Source: Chamaea fasciata (Eukaryota; Chordata; Aves; Passeriformes; Sylviidae). Taken from it: 64,000 bases of DNA. How positions within the stretch are numbered: the stretch's first letter is position 1; every line of letters begins with the position of its first letter. Below are positions 49,481-62,833 of this stretch, piece after piece. Below the pieces are notes generated by a model, which made no database searches, had not been told where the DNA came from, and saw only the letters and a list, made by a program, of their open reading frames with translations. Location: positions 95,088,640 to 95,152,639 of the forward strand of contig JARCOQ010000001.1 of assembly GCA_029207755.1 (NCBI GenBank), in the 5' to 3' direction. The position numbers and the translations under genes are program-made.

Positions 49481-49625
49481 CAGTGCCAGGCATCAGGTGT
49501 AGATGCCAGCTCACTGCACAGTCTGCATGTAACTTCAGGAGTTCACTGGGAATCGGAAGCCAGCTCGGGCAGTCCAAATACCCGCCTGAGGTACACCTTG
49601 AATCTTAAAACCTGGGGCAACTAGG

Positions 49626-50130
49626 ATGCACCTCGCGAAGAAAATAACAGTTGTGACTGAGGTTGTTGCTTCTATCCACAGCTTTATTAGATTTTCATGG
49701 GCGGCAGAGCATGAGGAAAGGCCTCTTGGGCCGCTCTCCCAGCAGCTACCTGCTTGCTCTGGGAATCCACCCACCCTCCCAGCTCCAATATCTGACTGTT
49801 GTGTCCAGATCCTGAATCAGTTCAGTCTCTCAGGATATGTTTTTATACTCCTTTTGTTGCTTGTTTTGCATGCAGTGTGACCCTCCCATCACAGGCTAAT
49901 TCACGAAGATCACAGGCGTTTTTCCACGTTACTTGCAATCGCTCTTGCAAGCCCCGTGCACTGTCTCTACCAGATGGTGCCTTCCCAGCTCACGGTGTTC
50001 AGGACAGCACCCTCCACACTCTCCACAGGACGACGTTCACTGCCATGGCACACTGATCTGCTGCCTTTTACTAGCAGTTGTTTTGCCAACACTGCTTTAA
50101 TAAAAAGTCTTATTTCTCCTACAGTACACT
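49626..50130 (-). mobile_element. LTR-like module upstream of TGFBR1, same orientation
   Basis: Read on the minus strand this block has LTR order: a U3-like part, a TATA box TATAAAA (49847-49841), then about 155 nt to AATAAA (49688-49683), then a U5-like segment ending near TGCA at 49626. Unrelated retroviral LTRs share this spacing. I could not find a target duplication or primer binding site, so the borders are approximate and the identity is tentative. It lies about 0.9-1.4 kb upstream of the TGFBR1 start codon. Confidence 0.5.
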
Positions 50131-52693
50131 TCACCTGGTTAAGAATCTTGATAATATAATAGTTCTAAGTGAGGTAAATATCTATGAATTCATTCTCTTT
50201 CCCTTTTTCTCTCAACAACAATCAGTGCCATACATAAACACATCCTAGTTATATTTTCTCTTACAAAATAGCATTTTAATGATGTGCAGTTCATGTCAGA
50301 TGTTAAACCAAATGTCTGGATTTGATATAGATTCATGCTGTAATGAGCTACTTACCGAAGCTGACAACACCAGGCAAACATGTTCTTAGTTATCTATACG
50401 TAGAAATACTTTGGGGGCAAATTCTCAAATAAACATATTAGCATCAGAAAGAAACACTGAAGGACTCAGTTAAATTGCTCAAATCCTGAGATACCTTTTA
50501 AATTACTATAGAGCATTGAAACAATAAGTTAAGAAAGTTATGTGCTCAGGGGAAAAAATCCACTGTTCATTTCCCCATTGTAGATCTCCTGGGTTTAAGG
50601 ATGGGTCACAGACTATGTCTGAAGGCAGGCAGGGAGCAGTAAGCAGAGCAGGGTGAAGGATTTTTTTTTAAGGCTCCAAGTTCAGTCCTATGGAGAACAT
50701 TTTGAATTAACATCCCAAGTGACATTTGGCTGACAGACACAGAACAATTAAAATAAATCGATAACTTGCAGGTAGCAGCTCACCAGCTAAGATGGATTCA
50801 GGTCATTTCCAAGTAGTGTCACTACAAAGGAAATTTTTTTTTGCCCGGCCTCACTATTCTTTGGTATCATGCATGAGGTAGAGACCACTACAGAAGAAAT
50901 ACCTAAAATTATGTCTTCCCCTGTCTTGAACCCTGGGTACCTCTCTCTAATCCTGTGTATGTTAGATTTAAAAGTCAAAGTACACATGGGCCAGAAGCAA
51001 AGCTACCAAAGTGGGTTCTGCATGTCCAGAGTCTCCCATTTTCTTGGTATGCTTCCACGTGTCCAGATTCTTAGGACTGCAGCTTTTGGTCTCAGTTAAG
51101 GTGGAGTCTAAGAACTTCTGATTATGATACAGACTCTTGATATTCAATGAGCTCTGGTAGACATTTGGGTCTTGTTCTTGTTGGAACCTTTCCCCGTTAG
51201 TTCCCCCTTATTACTGTAAGACTCATCCTGGTGTATTGCCATCATCTTTCCTCCAGTTTTACTTCTGCTGTCAATTACCCTTTTCCAACATTTAGGTCTT
51301 CCCCTTCCTTCTTATGAGCTTCATAACTGCTTTTGGTGCAGCGGGGGGGTTTGCTCCACTGTGCAGTACCTGGCAGCTTTAGGAAGACTATAGGAGAGGT
51401 ACTTAGATTCACTGGTTGAGATGCAAAGTAATTCATGTTACATGTCGTCTTTTGTGGTAACAAACTCTGCCTTTGTTTTTGCTATACAAAATGGAGCAGT
51501 TAAATAAAAATTACAAAATAAAAATGATGGCCTGAAAAGATTTAAATCATTGGTTCCTTCCTATGTCTGCAAACAAATTGAATGCCAGTCCAAAGAAAAT
51601 GAGATCTTGATGCCTGCATCGAATTATTTTTATCCTTAAACATGCTAGTTAGTCAAGTGAGACTAAGTCAGACAATGACACAGTCAGTAAAACGGTTTCT
51701 AAGATATGCCTTTCTGTAAAGTAACATTTCATTTAAGAAGAAAATAACCATTCTGTGATCACAGATTCTTCAAAATTACAATAATTGCTTGGCCTTTTCC
51801 TGAAAATACCATGAAAAAACAATTTCACTGTACAAATTTGCGAAGTTCAATAGAAAACAATGTATTACCATTGTATGGTTATGACATTTTAACTGGAAGG
51901 ACTAAATATCATTTTTCAGTATTTCCTATAAAGGAATCTTTAAAAGCACTTCTTACCTACTGCAATCCTCAGTGCTTACTGAGGATGGAAATAATGTCAT
52001 CAGTGGACATAAATTTAGAGGAACAGGCAAATCCCCATTTTGCCTAGCCTAATTTTTCTAATAAGCTAATGAATTTATGATGTAATTATATTCCAATTAT
52101 AGAAATATGCAACAAAACCATCATTATTTTCAATGCAAGGTAGAACACAAAACAAGATGATGGATTTATGAGATTTGTTTAAATCATCAAATTGATTGGA
52201 CAGATTTGAAAAATCCTTGCTTTTTAGATTGAATTAATCAGGTTATTATACAGGGAATATCTGCAATTTAAACACTGATTAATTTTTCTCTTCTGCGCTA
52301 GAATATGACAGTCATACATATGTGCAGCACCCACAGGGAGAGAGAATGAAATAATTAATCTTTACCTAGTGCTACTTTTATTTTTTGCAAGAATTATTGT
52401 CAGTGCATGAGCACTACTTATGCTTTTCTTTTCTGGAAGGTGGAAAACAAAAGAATTGCAACTTAATGGAAGTTTCAAATGTACTCTGTACTGCAAAACC
52501 TCCACAAAGTAAGAAACTACACAGGGCATTGAAATAAAAGACATTTTGGAAAGGGACAAGTGGTGAGATATACTGTGGCCTCGATATTTTCTGAACCTCA
52601 GAATTGCTAGCTCTTCCCAAGGGAAACTTTTCAACAGTTTTCTTTTCCCCAAAACTGCCTTGTGTAAACTATATTCTTTCCCATAACAACAGG

Positions 52694-52872
52694 TGTTGTT
52701 TGCTATTTCTGTTACTTAGCCAATGGGAGAGGTGTCAGCCCTATGGACCAATAACGTGCCTTCTTAGCGCAGCATGTTATAAAAGGGCTGAATGAATTGT
52801 AAGTAAAGCCTTCTGATTTCTACTGCCTTCTGACTGGAGTCAAGCATCTTTATTTTGTGTCCTATTGCGACA
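52694..52872 (+). mobile_element. Possible short LTR with CCAAT and TATA boxes
   Basis: TGTTGTTTGC at the start and ATTGCGACA at the end give TG...CA borders. Between them are CCAATGGGAG, a second CCAATAA, TATAAAAGG near 52779 and AGTAAA about 25 nt later, followed by a U5-like tail. The order fits an LTR, but no target duplication flanks these borders, so the true ends may lie elsewhere. A fortuitous promoter-like cluster is possible. Confidence 0.35.
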
Positions 52873-53225
52873 ATACAAAATTATACAAACCAATTTGTTC
52901 TATAGGTTAGCCTTTGAGAAATATCAAGGATGTGAATGTTCTTGTATTATAGGCTGATTTAGTTCCAAAAATGGGCACCAATAAATTTGGGTTTTTTTAG
53001 GTTTTAAAGTAAAAATATATGTAAGTGTGATAGGAAATAGTATTAATGGTGATGACTAAAAGTTTTGTTAGTCTTTCAGTGTAAGAGGTACTGTATCAGG
53101 GTAATAAAGAAATTGTCTCTCACTAACAGTGTGTGCACCTTTAGTGCTAAAGCAATAAAAAATAAAGGCATTGCAAAACTTCATTTTTTACAGTTTTCTG
53201 TCCATGATAAGTAGCTAAATGTTAT

Positions 53226-53264
53226 GTTTGTTTGTTTGTTTGTTTGTTTGTTTGTTTGTTTGTT
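53226..53264. repeat. (GTTT)n microsatellite
   Basis: Nearly ten uninterrupted GTTT units. It creates a shadow frame of repeated NKQT on the other strand. Confidence 0.95.
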
Positions 53265-56200
53265 AGAACTATTCAGTGCATCATGATATTTACAAATTAC
53301 TTTCACCAAGGAACTCAGCAAGAGGAAAACTACTGAATGTGTAACATTTGCCAAAATAGAAAAAGTTATTGAAAAAAACCCAACATTGCCCTCCCCACCT
53401 AGTCCTTGATTTTTCCAAACAGCTTTACTCAAACTGTGACAGAAAATATTGAAGCGCTTATTAGTGTGCAGTTTCTGTAAGTACATAAACCAGAAAGTTT
53501 CACAAAGATCTGTGATCTTTCTAAGTCAGAGACAAGCAAAAGGGATCACTTTTTTTGAAGTCAGTGCTTTATAAAACACTCAGAATTACTCATTTTATAA
53601 CCCTTATAAACATTGTCTGATTTGACTTATCAATGTTTCCAAAACTAAATACTGTGAGATCTTAGTTATTGAACACCCAGTTAATCATCTCCTTTGACTG
53701 AAGGCCAGCTAAAGCTTAAGATGTATGAAGCTCTTTTTGCTTTTAATTCACTGTGGAACACTTTATATCCAAATTATGACATCAGTACACAGCATCTTGA
53801 TCCCTGCAGCTAATACCCACCTTATTTCACAGATAATGGATTTGTGGACATGTCATAGTGTCCTAAGTTCTTTAAGCAGATCTCAGTGATGACAATTAAA
53901 CCCCTTAAACCTGGTGTTTCATTCCAGCCTGTGGAGTCCATCAGCTCCTGTGCTTGTTTACTATGTGTGTCCTGATCCAACTTCACTTGAAAACAGGTAT
54001 GAACTATTCAAAGAGAACAGTGTTGACTACAAGTCTCCTTACAGAGAGGCCTCATTTATGCTGAAAGTAGGGACGAAGTGTATAGTCCAAGACATGCTGC
54101 TAAACACAGCAGTGACTAGGAAGACTGGGTAGCTTAGGGAGTGGTTGCCGGAAGCAAAAAGGCTGACATCAGCCATGTCCGGAAATTACTTTAGACTGTT
54201 TGTCATTGTGTTTGAAGGCCTTACATTGCTGAAGTAGCTCTGTAACTCTGGTAACTCTGAAGTGGCAGGGGCATCTCACCTACAGCTATAGCAAAGCATA
54301 CACGAGTGAAAGTAGCTTGCCTCTAATTAAAAAAGGGTATTTATTTTCCTGGGGAGGTACAGCTTTTACCTGCTTGGACGCTACTCGTTCCAATTTGATG
54401 GTGCAAGTAATAATCTGTATCATTCTGCTTATCAAAGAAAGTAATTTTCCTTCAGAGGCTGGACTCAGTTTTGCCTAGAGTGGGGAAGGAGCAGCATATG
54501 TAACCTACCAAAAGTTAATGTCTTTCTGGCAATGCACAGATGATGAGATTTTCCTGTTGTAATTCTCTATGTACCCATTAGCAGACAGGCATCCTGTGGG
54601 CTTGACAAGCTTGATTCTTCTTCCATGGAATAAAGGCTCATAGCAGACAAGAAATTTCCTAGAATAGGAAGTGGGAATTCTGGGGACAAGTTGCTAAGAC
54701 CTCAAAATTAGATTTGGGGTTCTAGATTGCAACTTGGATTAAATATCTGTTATCCTTAAAAAAAAATTAAAAATCAAGTTTTTAAATAAACTTCCACTTT
54801 GTTGTTAAAACAACATTTTGTTCAGTAGATTATAAAATCACAATAAAAATAAAATAATAAAGGAGACAAGAAAATAACAATTAATTAATGAAAATTAATA
54901 AAATAATATTTAACTCCTGATACTGATTTATTAACCCTGCAAACTACAAATGAGAGAAGAGAGAGGTTCTTCTATCATGTGCTACTGGAGCTGATTGCTT
55001 TGTTGCAGCTTTTTTAGACTTGGTACGTATTTCCCATCCACTCTCATTCTTCAGTACATGTGGCTGTAGGTTGGTTGAGGTGATAGTATTAAACCTTCTA
55101 ACACAGTTTGGATAATACAAGATTATTTCAAAATCCTGTTGCTATAGTCTCTCTAAGCAGTATTTTCTGTAAGTTTTTACTTGTTCATTTACAATCAATA
55201 GTTAGAGTTCACTTTAAAGGTGCTGTACCTTGAGAATTCTCAAGAAAGTTGATTTTTAATGTGTTCTAAAAGATTGCTTTCCCCTTTAAATCAGGTAATG
55301 GAGTTTGTACCTACTCAAGAATGAAAACTGAAGAAGAGAAAAATAGACCAAAGATCTATTTGAATAAAATGACAAGTTATGGAGTGATGAGAAAGATGGT
55401 GGAAATACTTTGTAGAACTTAATTCTTTACCAGTTCTTGAGCTATTAAGTTTCTAACTTTTTTCCAAGAATATGTAGTTTTGAGATTGTGTAAGTCTTTG
55501 GTTTTTCTACATTTCCAAGCTACATTATTTAGAGGGAAGACTTTTGACACTGGACCTATATAAAAATAATAATTCATGCTGTTTTCAGGTCTGAATTAGC
55601 ATGGGAATTCTCCTGAACAACATTTTTCTGGTTGCAAATAACAATCACTTACTTCATTCTGTTTCTCAGAATTCTGTTTCTCTATTAGAGCAGTCATTTT
55701 CCATTAGCCATATCCCTTGAGTGTAATGGCTGACTTTTACCCAAGAAGTCTTGGTAGTCTGGATACTAGATTGCTGAAGAAACTGTCTCTCTTAAAAATT
55801 TAAGCATGTTAGATTAAGATTCTAGATAAACTAATATCCTATTACTTCTGCAATAGTCTTGGCAAAAATACATTCATCACACCTGCACAACACAACTTCC
55901 TGTTGTCAGTGGTATTTAGAGGCAACCATTGCCAAAAAACAAGAGAATTGCATTCCTAATTTCAAGACAGGATAATATTAAGGAGAAAAAAAGAAGAACA
56001 TTTTAAATGAAGATAAGGAACATGTTCATCAGGGCACTGGATTGTTCTGCCAACAAATTTTGGAAATGATGGTAATAAGTATATATATTTATTTTATCTA
56101 AAGAAGAGTAAAAGATGGGAAAGGAAAATCCCTCTTTAGCAAGGAGATAATTTCAGTTCAACTAACTGGTTATGGGACTATTTTGCCAAAGTTAATGATT

Positions 56201-57651
56201 ATATTACAAAACAGAAAATGAGGAGCCCAAATCATGTTCAAAATTCACTAGGGCAAAAAGACTAGACTATATCTGTGTATCATTCTGTTGCAGCTTAGTT
56301 TTATGGAGGAGGTTACTCCTTTTGTTGCTGTAGCTGAAGCCATGAGAAGTCCAGATTTTCTTGAGAAGCTGAATGCTTTGTCTTTTTCCAGGATACATAT
56401 TTTCTCAGAACTTTGCTGAAGGTCAAAGGGCTGTGTAAGTATTACATTTTGGAGACTGGCTGGGGCTCTTTTTTAAATACAGTTTTAGTTTCCACTTGAA
56501 TCAACTCTCAGAAATGGCTTGACCCACAAGTGAACCAGAATTAGTTCTTACTGCCTAGCTAAGAAGAGATGCCTCCTAGCATTTGTAGGATAACCATTCT
56601 CCGAGCCAGAGAGGCTATGGGATTCTGCCCTCACTTCTGCTGATGCTTGCTCATATCTTATCCACAGGAATCAAACTAAAGAGCAAAATCAGAAATGAAC
56701 AAGTATCTTTTTGTTTGCAGGGTGTTTTTGATATACTGTACCCTCTGTGGGGTTTCATGGTTTTGAGGGTTGGCATAAGGAAGAATGCAGGACGTGGAAC
56801 ACAAAGGTGTTTGTGTATGGTTGAAGTGTCTTTAGTCTATTTTAGCCTGGTACTGCATGTTGATCTACTCCACACTCTCTGTCACCTACTCTAAAATGGA
56901 CCCATTTATGTGGAGCTTTTCCTCCATGAGTGAATCAGGGACAGAATTGCATTCCTTTGGGCACTGTTCTGTTGCCACAAGCATGAGATCATCCTTTCTC
57001 TTGGGCCACACCATGCCTTAGTCATGCCTTGATGAGTAATCCTAGTTCTGGATATTGCTTTCTTGTGAGCAAAGTGAGGAGGAAACTCTGTGAAAAGGAA
57101 GCTGCCATAAACCACTTGAGCCTGAAATGCAGTGTGTATTTGAACATTGCTATCAAAAACTGTAAAGCAATAATTTGGTCTCAGGACGTTCCTGTCCTGT
57201 TCTGTACTTTGTCCTGTAGTTAACTTCTCTGTATGCTTCCAAGTTGGCTTGAGAGGGACAGTCACAGCTGCCACTGGACATTACTGATAATAATGAAAGA
57301 CACTGACACATTTTCCCAGAAGTAGTGGAATAGGTGAGTTGTTACCCCATTCTTCTCTTGCTTATGAATTAGGATTAACTTTGAAGCAGGCTCTAATTTT
57401 GTAAGACAAAAGTCACTGCTCTACTTCTTACCTTGACCAGCCTTTGATTAAAATAGGTTTCAGTAGTTCAGAAGTAACTTAATTTAGATGTAAGCAGCTA
57501 AAATTTTTCACTGTAGCTTTTTTACAGTTGTGTGCTTAAGTTCTCTGCACAATGTACAGAGAGATACCTATAAACTGAGAGAATGTAATGAAGCAAGGTT
57601 GCCTAAACTTCAATCTCTCCACATAGTTAATAGATTCTATCTAAAACTAGG

Positions 57652-58432
57652 TGTCTTGGTTTGGGAAGAGAGGTATCTGCCAGGTAAAATTACAATCAGA
57701 GGCTCTTAGGCAAAGATTTGGGAAATAGGAATAGCAGTTCTTTACTAGTATGTAATACAAAGCAAACAATACACAAACACCCCCCCCCCCCCCCCAACCA
57801 ACTACATCATTAATGACAAACGATAACAGTACCAAGAACCTTGAGGGCTTTGTTTCACAAAACCCAGGGCAGTTTGGTTTCGGTGTCCCTGCAGGATCCT
57901 CAGAGCACCAAGCTGGAACAGTGGAAAAGTCCCGGGCTGGTAGCTGGGATGGCAGGGTGTCTCAGCAGGCAGGGGCAGGATGTCCCGGCAGCGCAGGGGG
58001 TGCAGGGTCACGCTGTAGCAAGAGGAGCAGCGCTGAAGAAGCCGAAGGCAAGGCAGTGCTCGGACCAGCTCCCGCGGGTGGCAGGGAAAACTCCGGATTC
58101 AGGCCGACCCAGTGATAGTAGATTTCCCAGGACTGGATCCCTTTGGCCACAGCGAAACTTCTCCAGCCAGCAACAGCCGTTCTCCGCTCGGCGTGCTTTG
58201 CGGCGGCTGAGCTCCTCGAGGAGCGGCAGACACGCGTCTCTCCGAACGCCGGAAAAAGAAAAGCCCGCAGCTGCCTCAAGCTTTGTCTTTTACCTGCGTT
58301 ATCTCCCCCTTCCACCTTTGTCCACCTCTTTGTTTCGGTTAAGTACTCTCAAGTATCCAACACTTGGTCTCCTTGGTAACTTGTGGGGAAAAAATTCTTT
58401 AGAGAAAGAAAGAACAAACCTAACCCCCATCA
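57652..58432 (-). mobile_element. Solo LTR family A (781 bp), inverted relative to the 21243 copy
   Basis: It is flanked by perfect CTAGG duplications at 57647-57651 and 58433-58437, with TG and CA ends. On the minus strand it begins TGATGGGGGTTAGGTTTG and ends CCCAAACCAAGACA. A run of 16 C lies at 57780-57795 (G on the sense strand). It is GC-rich in the middle and carries several CpGs. It lies about 9 kb upstream of TGFBR1 in the same orientation. Orientation is inferred from the TATA position in the sister copy. Confidence 0.85.
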
Positions 58433-59631
58433 CTAGGGTATTCCTGCAAAAGTATTCCTGGAAGCTGTTACATTTTAACATGTTATTCTAATGGAAAATA
58501 CAAGTTAAATGCCCAAGTGATGTGTGCTCACAGACCGTATTTGCAAGACTAAGGATATTTGGAGTGCTACTCAGGGTCTTTCCTACTGGAGCTATTTCAA
58601 CAGCTCCGGATCCCTATTCATGAACTACAGAAAGAAAGATTCTTACTCTTTAATAGCCTAAAGTGTCAATAGCAGCACAGTTTCCCATGGATGTCTTACC
58701 TGTGGCCAAGGAGAAATTAGAGGACCATGAATCTTGGATATGGATACATAAATTCTTTTCATCACTGTGTTTGACATCTATCAGATTCAATCGGGCTGCC
58801 CTTCACAACCATCTTGTTCACTCTCCTTTTTATAGCTCTGACTGTAGCCGATGTTGTTTAATGCTTTCAGATTTGCTTTAACAGAACGTCTACAGAGCTG
58901 ATAATTCTATATCTCATACTAGCTTCTCATTCATAGAGTTCACCACAACTTCAGAATATTATTATTCCTCCTCCCCAGTCTTTTTGACTTGTCTTACCCT
59001 GCTCCCTTCCCACCTTATGTCTTACTGAGTGTACCAGTATGAAGGACACAGCTGTGACCATTTTGATCCCTCCTCTAGATTATTCATCAGTTTTCCTGAG
59101 CTTTTCTCCTGGTGTTGAGCAATTGAGTTTTTGTAAGAAAGATACTGTGATTCAGTAACTTTGAGGGAATGAGTAGCTTATTACCTATCATTATATATCA
59201 CTCAGTTGAGAACAGGACTTTGCTCATGTGTGCCCAAGACTTTCAGTGTCCTCTGATATATCATCAATAGCTAGGCTGGGAGAGTTGACTTTCTTTAAAA
59301 AACGCATGCATATTAGGAGGTGACTGAGTTAGATGCTGCTAACTTACCTTGCTTCTCTCCCCCAATCTTCTCTTTGTCAGAACAGAGGTCTTCCATCAGG
59401 AGATAAATTTTGGGAAACCCAGGCCACAGATTTATCCTGACTTTGGTGGCAATTACCTCTATCCATCAGCTGGACAGTTTCCTGACCTAACAGAAAAGAA
59501 TCATGGCACATAATACCAACTTCTTGCCTTCTGAAAATGGAGGCATTGACACCTGAGCACACTGCTGCACCTTCAGTTTGTTTGCCTGCAATTTGAGAAG
59601 ATCGAGCTTTGAAGTTAGCTTAGCTGTACTT

Positions 59632-59698
59632 TGAGCAGGGAGTTGGATTAGATGACCTTCTGAGACCACTTCCAATCTAAATTATTCTACTATTCTAA
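59632..59698 (+). mobile_element. CR1 LINE 3' tail fragment
   Basis: GTTGGATTAGATGACCTTC followed by CCACTTCCAATCTAAATTAT and a TTCTACTATTCTA end match the last about 65 bp of CR1, with several substitutions. No further CR1 sequence is recognisable upstream. Confidence 0.75.
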
Positions 59699-61119
59699 GA
59701 CATATCAAGCTACAGTAAAGGGAGGAGATAGTGAATAAACATTTAACAATGAATCTTGGTGTATTGTGGCCTTTAATAAGGTTTTTTGTTGTTGTTTTGG
59801 GCTTTTTTACTTGTGAATAGCTGTCTGTATGTCCATTTCTGATTCAGGTGGATTAATCCATAGCATCAGTTTTGGCTGGATTTTAAACCTTTGCACAAAT
59901 AGCAGTCCTATGTCTGCTCTTTTGAACTTCTGTAAGCTTTATTTGGATGAAAATGGAGATTGAAATGGGAGTTCTGCATGATGAAAACCCTTTTAGATAA
60001 TCCCTCCAAAGCTTAAGCTGTGTCAGCAGTACATTTTTTAATTACTCAGATCATCTCTGCCATAGCAAATTTTAGTGTGCTCTGCCAAACTCTTGAGCCA
60101 ATTAGCTTCTGTACATTGTTTATGGCTCTCAACAAAAGAGGCAAACAGTCTCAGGATATGCTTAAAAGACCTTGACTTGTGAGTATGATGCCAAAATTGA
60201 TGTGTCTTCCTGATATAGACTACCTCCAAATCCTGGATGTTTGAGATCAAGAACAGAAATGTCCAAGATAAATTTTTGGTTTAAGAACAGATTTGCTATA
60301 ATGATAGAGAAACTTTGTCAAGTAGTAGTGTGGGAAAAAGCTACTAGGAGCAAGTCAGTTTTTTACTCTGTAGGCAGAACTGATGAAATACAGCGGTGAG
60401 TACTTCTGAAATAACCTGTTCACAGATGTACCCTACGGATTTTCCAAACCCACGTACTCCTGTGAAGGCGCAGAGCCCACTTCATTATAACTTCTTGGAA
60501 GGAAACATGGACTTCAAAATAATGGCATCAACAAACTGGAAATTGCTTTGATGAAGCTGATGAACAATTTCCGATTCACTCAGCTGGAAAAAAGGAATGT
60601 AATATAACTTGGGGCTTGGTTTTGGTCAACATTGCAATAAGAATTTGGTCAACACAGGAGTTCAAACACACCACTCACTCTAATATGGTGTAGGATCAAG
60701 GGATGGATGCAGTCTCACATTTCAAAGTATCAAGGAGGCTTCTCACAGGTTGGCTGAAAGGGAGGTGGGATGATTCTAGGAAGTCATGTTTGGTGTCTCA
60801 GGCAAATCTAAGCAGACCTCTAGGTGCTGAAAAGTCCCTGAAGGGATGCTGCTGACCCTAGAATGGGAAGCTGTTCCGTACTCCTAACAGGCAGGCTGTA
60901 CACACCAACACGATGGCTGATCCACCAGATGGGCTAAAGCACTCAAACAAATGTCTTGTGTTGCCCTTTTTGCTAATGAAGGCATCACGGTAGTAGTTAT
61001 CAGTTGTACAGGATGACTATACTAGTACTCTTTAATTCTCAGGTGTTTGAAACATCCCAGCTCTGTGAACAGTCAATCCATGCCCTAGCCAATCTGCTCA
61101 TCAGTGCTGAAAGAGGTGA

Positions 61120-61215
61120 TATATCTATAATAATCTGTAATATATCTATATATTAGATGTAGATACATCTAAAATATATATTAGATATATCTATATATAG
61201 ATATATCTATCTCTA

Positions 61216-61259
<44 letters not shown>
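61120..61259. repeat. (ATCT)n microsatellite with TA-rich lead-in
   Basis: A TA/TATC-rich stretch passes into about eleven perfect ATCT units ending near 61258. The left part contains ATATATCTA/TAGATATAT inverted motifs. Confidence 0.9.
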
Positions 61260-62280
61260 AATATGGCTTTGAATGGTACAATATATCTATATACAGTTTG
61301 TGTAGGACAATGATGTCTTTAGGGGGTGCCCTGAATGAAGGCAGTCTGGACATGGGGTTTACATGAGTGGAGAATGTTTGCAGGAGGAATGTATATTATT
61401 GAGTTTGGCAAAAAGATATAAAGAACCATTGATGTGTGTTCTGTGGGCATCAGACATACATGTCCTGCAGACCCTCTACAGGCTTTCAGTGGGATGAGGA
61501 CTCCAGTAGCACTGAGACCAGGCAAAACGCTTAAGCAACTGTGAGTACAATTAAATCTTTCTGTTCCAAAATAGGGTGGCTCCTTCAAACTATCCACAAG
61601 AGTAGTTCTTGGCACATGCTGTCAGTGCAAATCATCCCCTAAAAAAGTGGCTGGAAGGGTTACAATAATCACTGACCAGAACTGTGTCAGGGAACAGTTT
61701 GGCTGTCAGTCAGATGTGATACTTCTGCTAATAGCTCTGCCTCGACCATGATAATTTTCTAGTATAGTGGTAGCCTTGGGGATGAGACTAGCTTCAGTTG
61801 AAACCTTGAGGCCTGCAACGTAAAAATATATAACTGTAAAGCAAAGCTAAATACTGGCAAATCATTTTTTGGATGTTAAAACCAACCCATGTAACTCAGT
61901 GGGGAGATAGTGTTTTTTCAATAACAAACCATCATTATGGCTAGGACCTCAATAAGTATGCCTGGAACCAAGGAAGGTCAAATGAAACACCTGTGAGGTG
62001 GTATTGGTACTGATCTGTGGAAAACACAGTTATTATACTACTATTCATGTGAACATACTCAAAGTGCACAATACAGAATATATATTTCCTGCAGAGGCTA
62101 TGTCATCATCGTCCTAGCTTGAATTTGAATGTGATCTTAGGTACTTCTTGTAAGGTTCAACAGGGCTGTCACCCCCTTTTCTGCTGAAGCATTATTAGTA
62201 TCCCTGAGACAGGCTGAAGGAAGGTTATAAGTTACGTCTGCTCAACACCACGGTATGATGCTGAATTGATTTTATATGTG

Positions 62281-62833
62281 TGTTGTGGCTTAACCCTGAC
62301 TGACAACTCAGCCCCACACAGCTGCTTGCTTACTTTTCTCAGGGTGGCATGAGGGAGAGAACTGGAAAAGATGAGAAAACTCACAGGTTGGGTTTGATAG
62401 GTAAAATGAAAACCACACACAAGCAAAGCAAAACAAGGAATTAATTCACTGTTTCTCCCATTTTCAGGCACTGTTAAGCCATACACAGGAGAGCAGGGCT
62501 GGAATGGAATTGTGGAATGGTGACTTGGGATCACAAATGCCAGCACTGGAATTGTTCCCCCTTCCTGCTTCTTCCCCCCCTTTTATATGCTGAGCATGAC
62601 ACCATCTGATATGGGATATCCCTGTGGTGAGCTGTCCCAGCTGCATCCACTCTCAACTCCCTGTGCACCCCCAGCTGTCTTGCTGGTGAGAGGCAGAAAA
62701 GGCCTTGGCTCTATGTAAGCCCTGAATGAAAACATCTCTGTATTAACAACATCGTTGTCAGTACACAGCCAAAACACAACCCCATACCAGCTACTGAGAA
62801 GAAAAGGAACTCTACCCCAGGCAAAGTGACACA
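62281..62833 (-). mobile_element. Solo LTR family B (553 bp) with TATA box
   Basis: The plus strand begins TGTTGTGGCTTAACCC and ends AAAGTGACACA. The flanks ATGTG and ATGTA match at four of five bases, an imperfect 5-bp duplication. On the minus strand TATAAAA is at 62587-62581 in a context seen in this LTR type. It shares blocks with 2064-2639, for example AAGCAAAGCAAAACAAGGAA and AAAAAGGCCTTGGCTCT-like segments. Confidence 0.75.

Larger units (their letters stand above)
50131..57646. other. Upstream intergenic region
   Basis: AT-rich and without recognisable exons. It contains the possible LTR at 52694 and the GTTT microsatellite. Confidence 0.55.

Noticed and set aside
53906..54000. Possible exon ending in AACAG/GTATGA
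   Set aside because: A single donor-like site is expected by chance; no acceptor with a matching frame or homologous peptide was found.
57841..58491. 216-codon frame on the plus strand
   Set aside because: It is almost entirely inside the GC-rich antisense strand of the LTR at 57652-58432 and has no recognisable domain.
61120..61260. Possible CRISPR-like repetition
   Set aside because: The repeat is a simple ATCT microsatellite without spacers.
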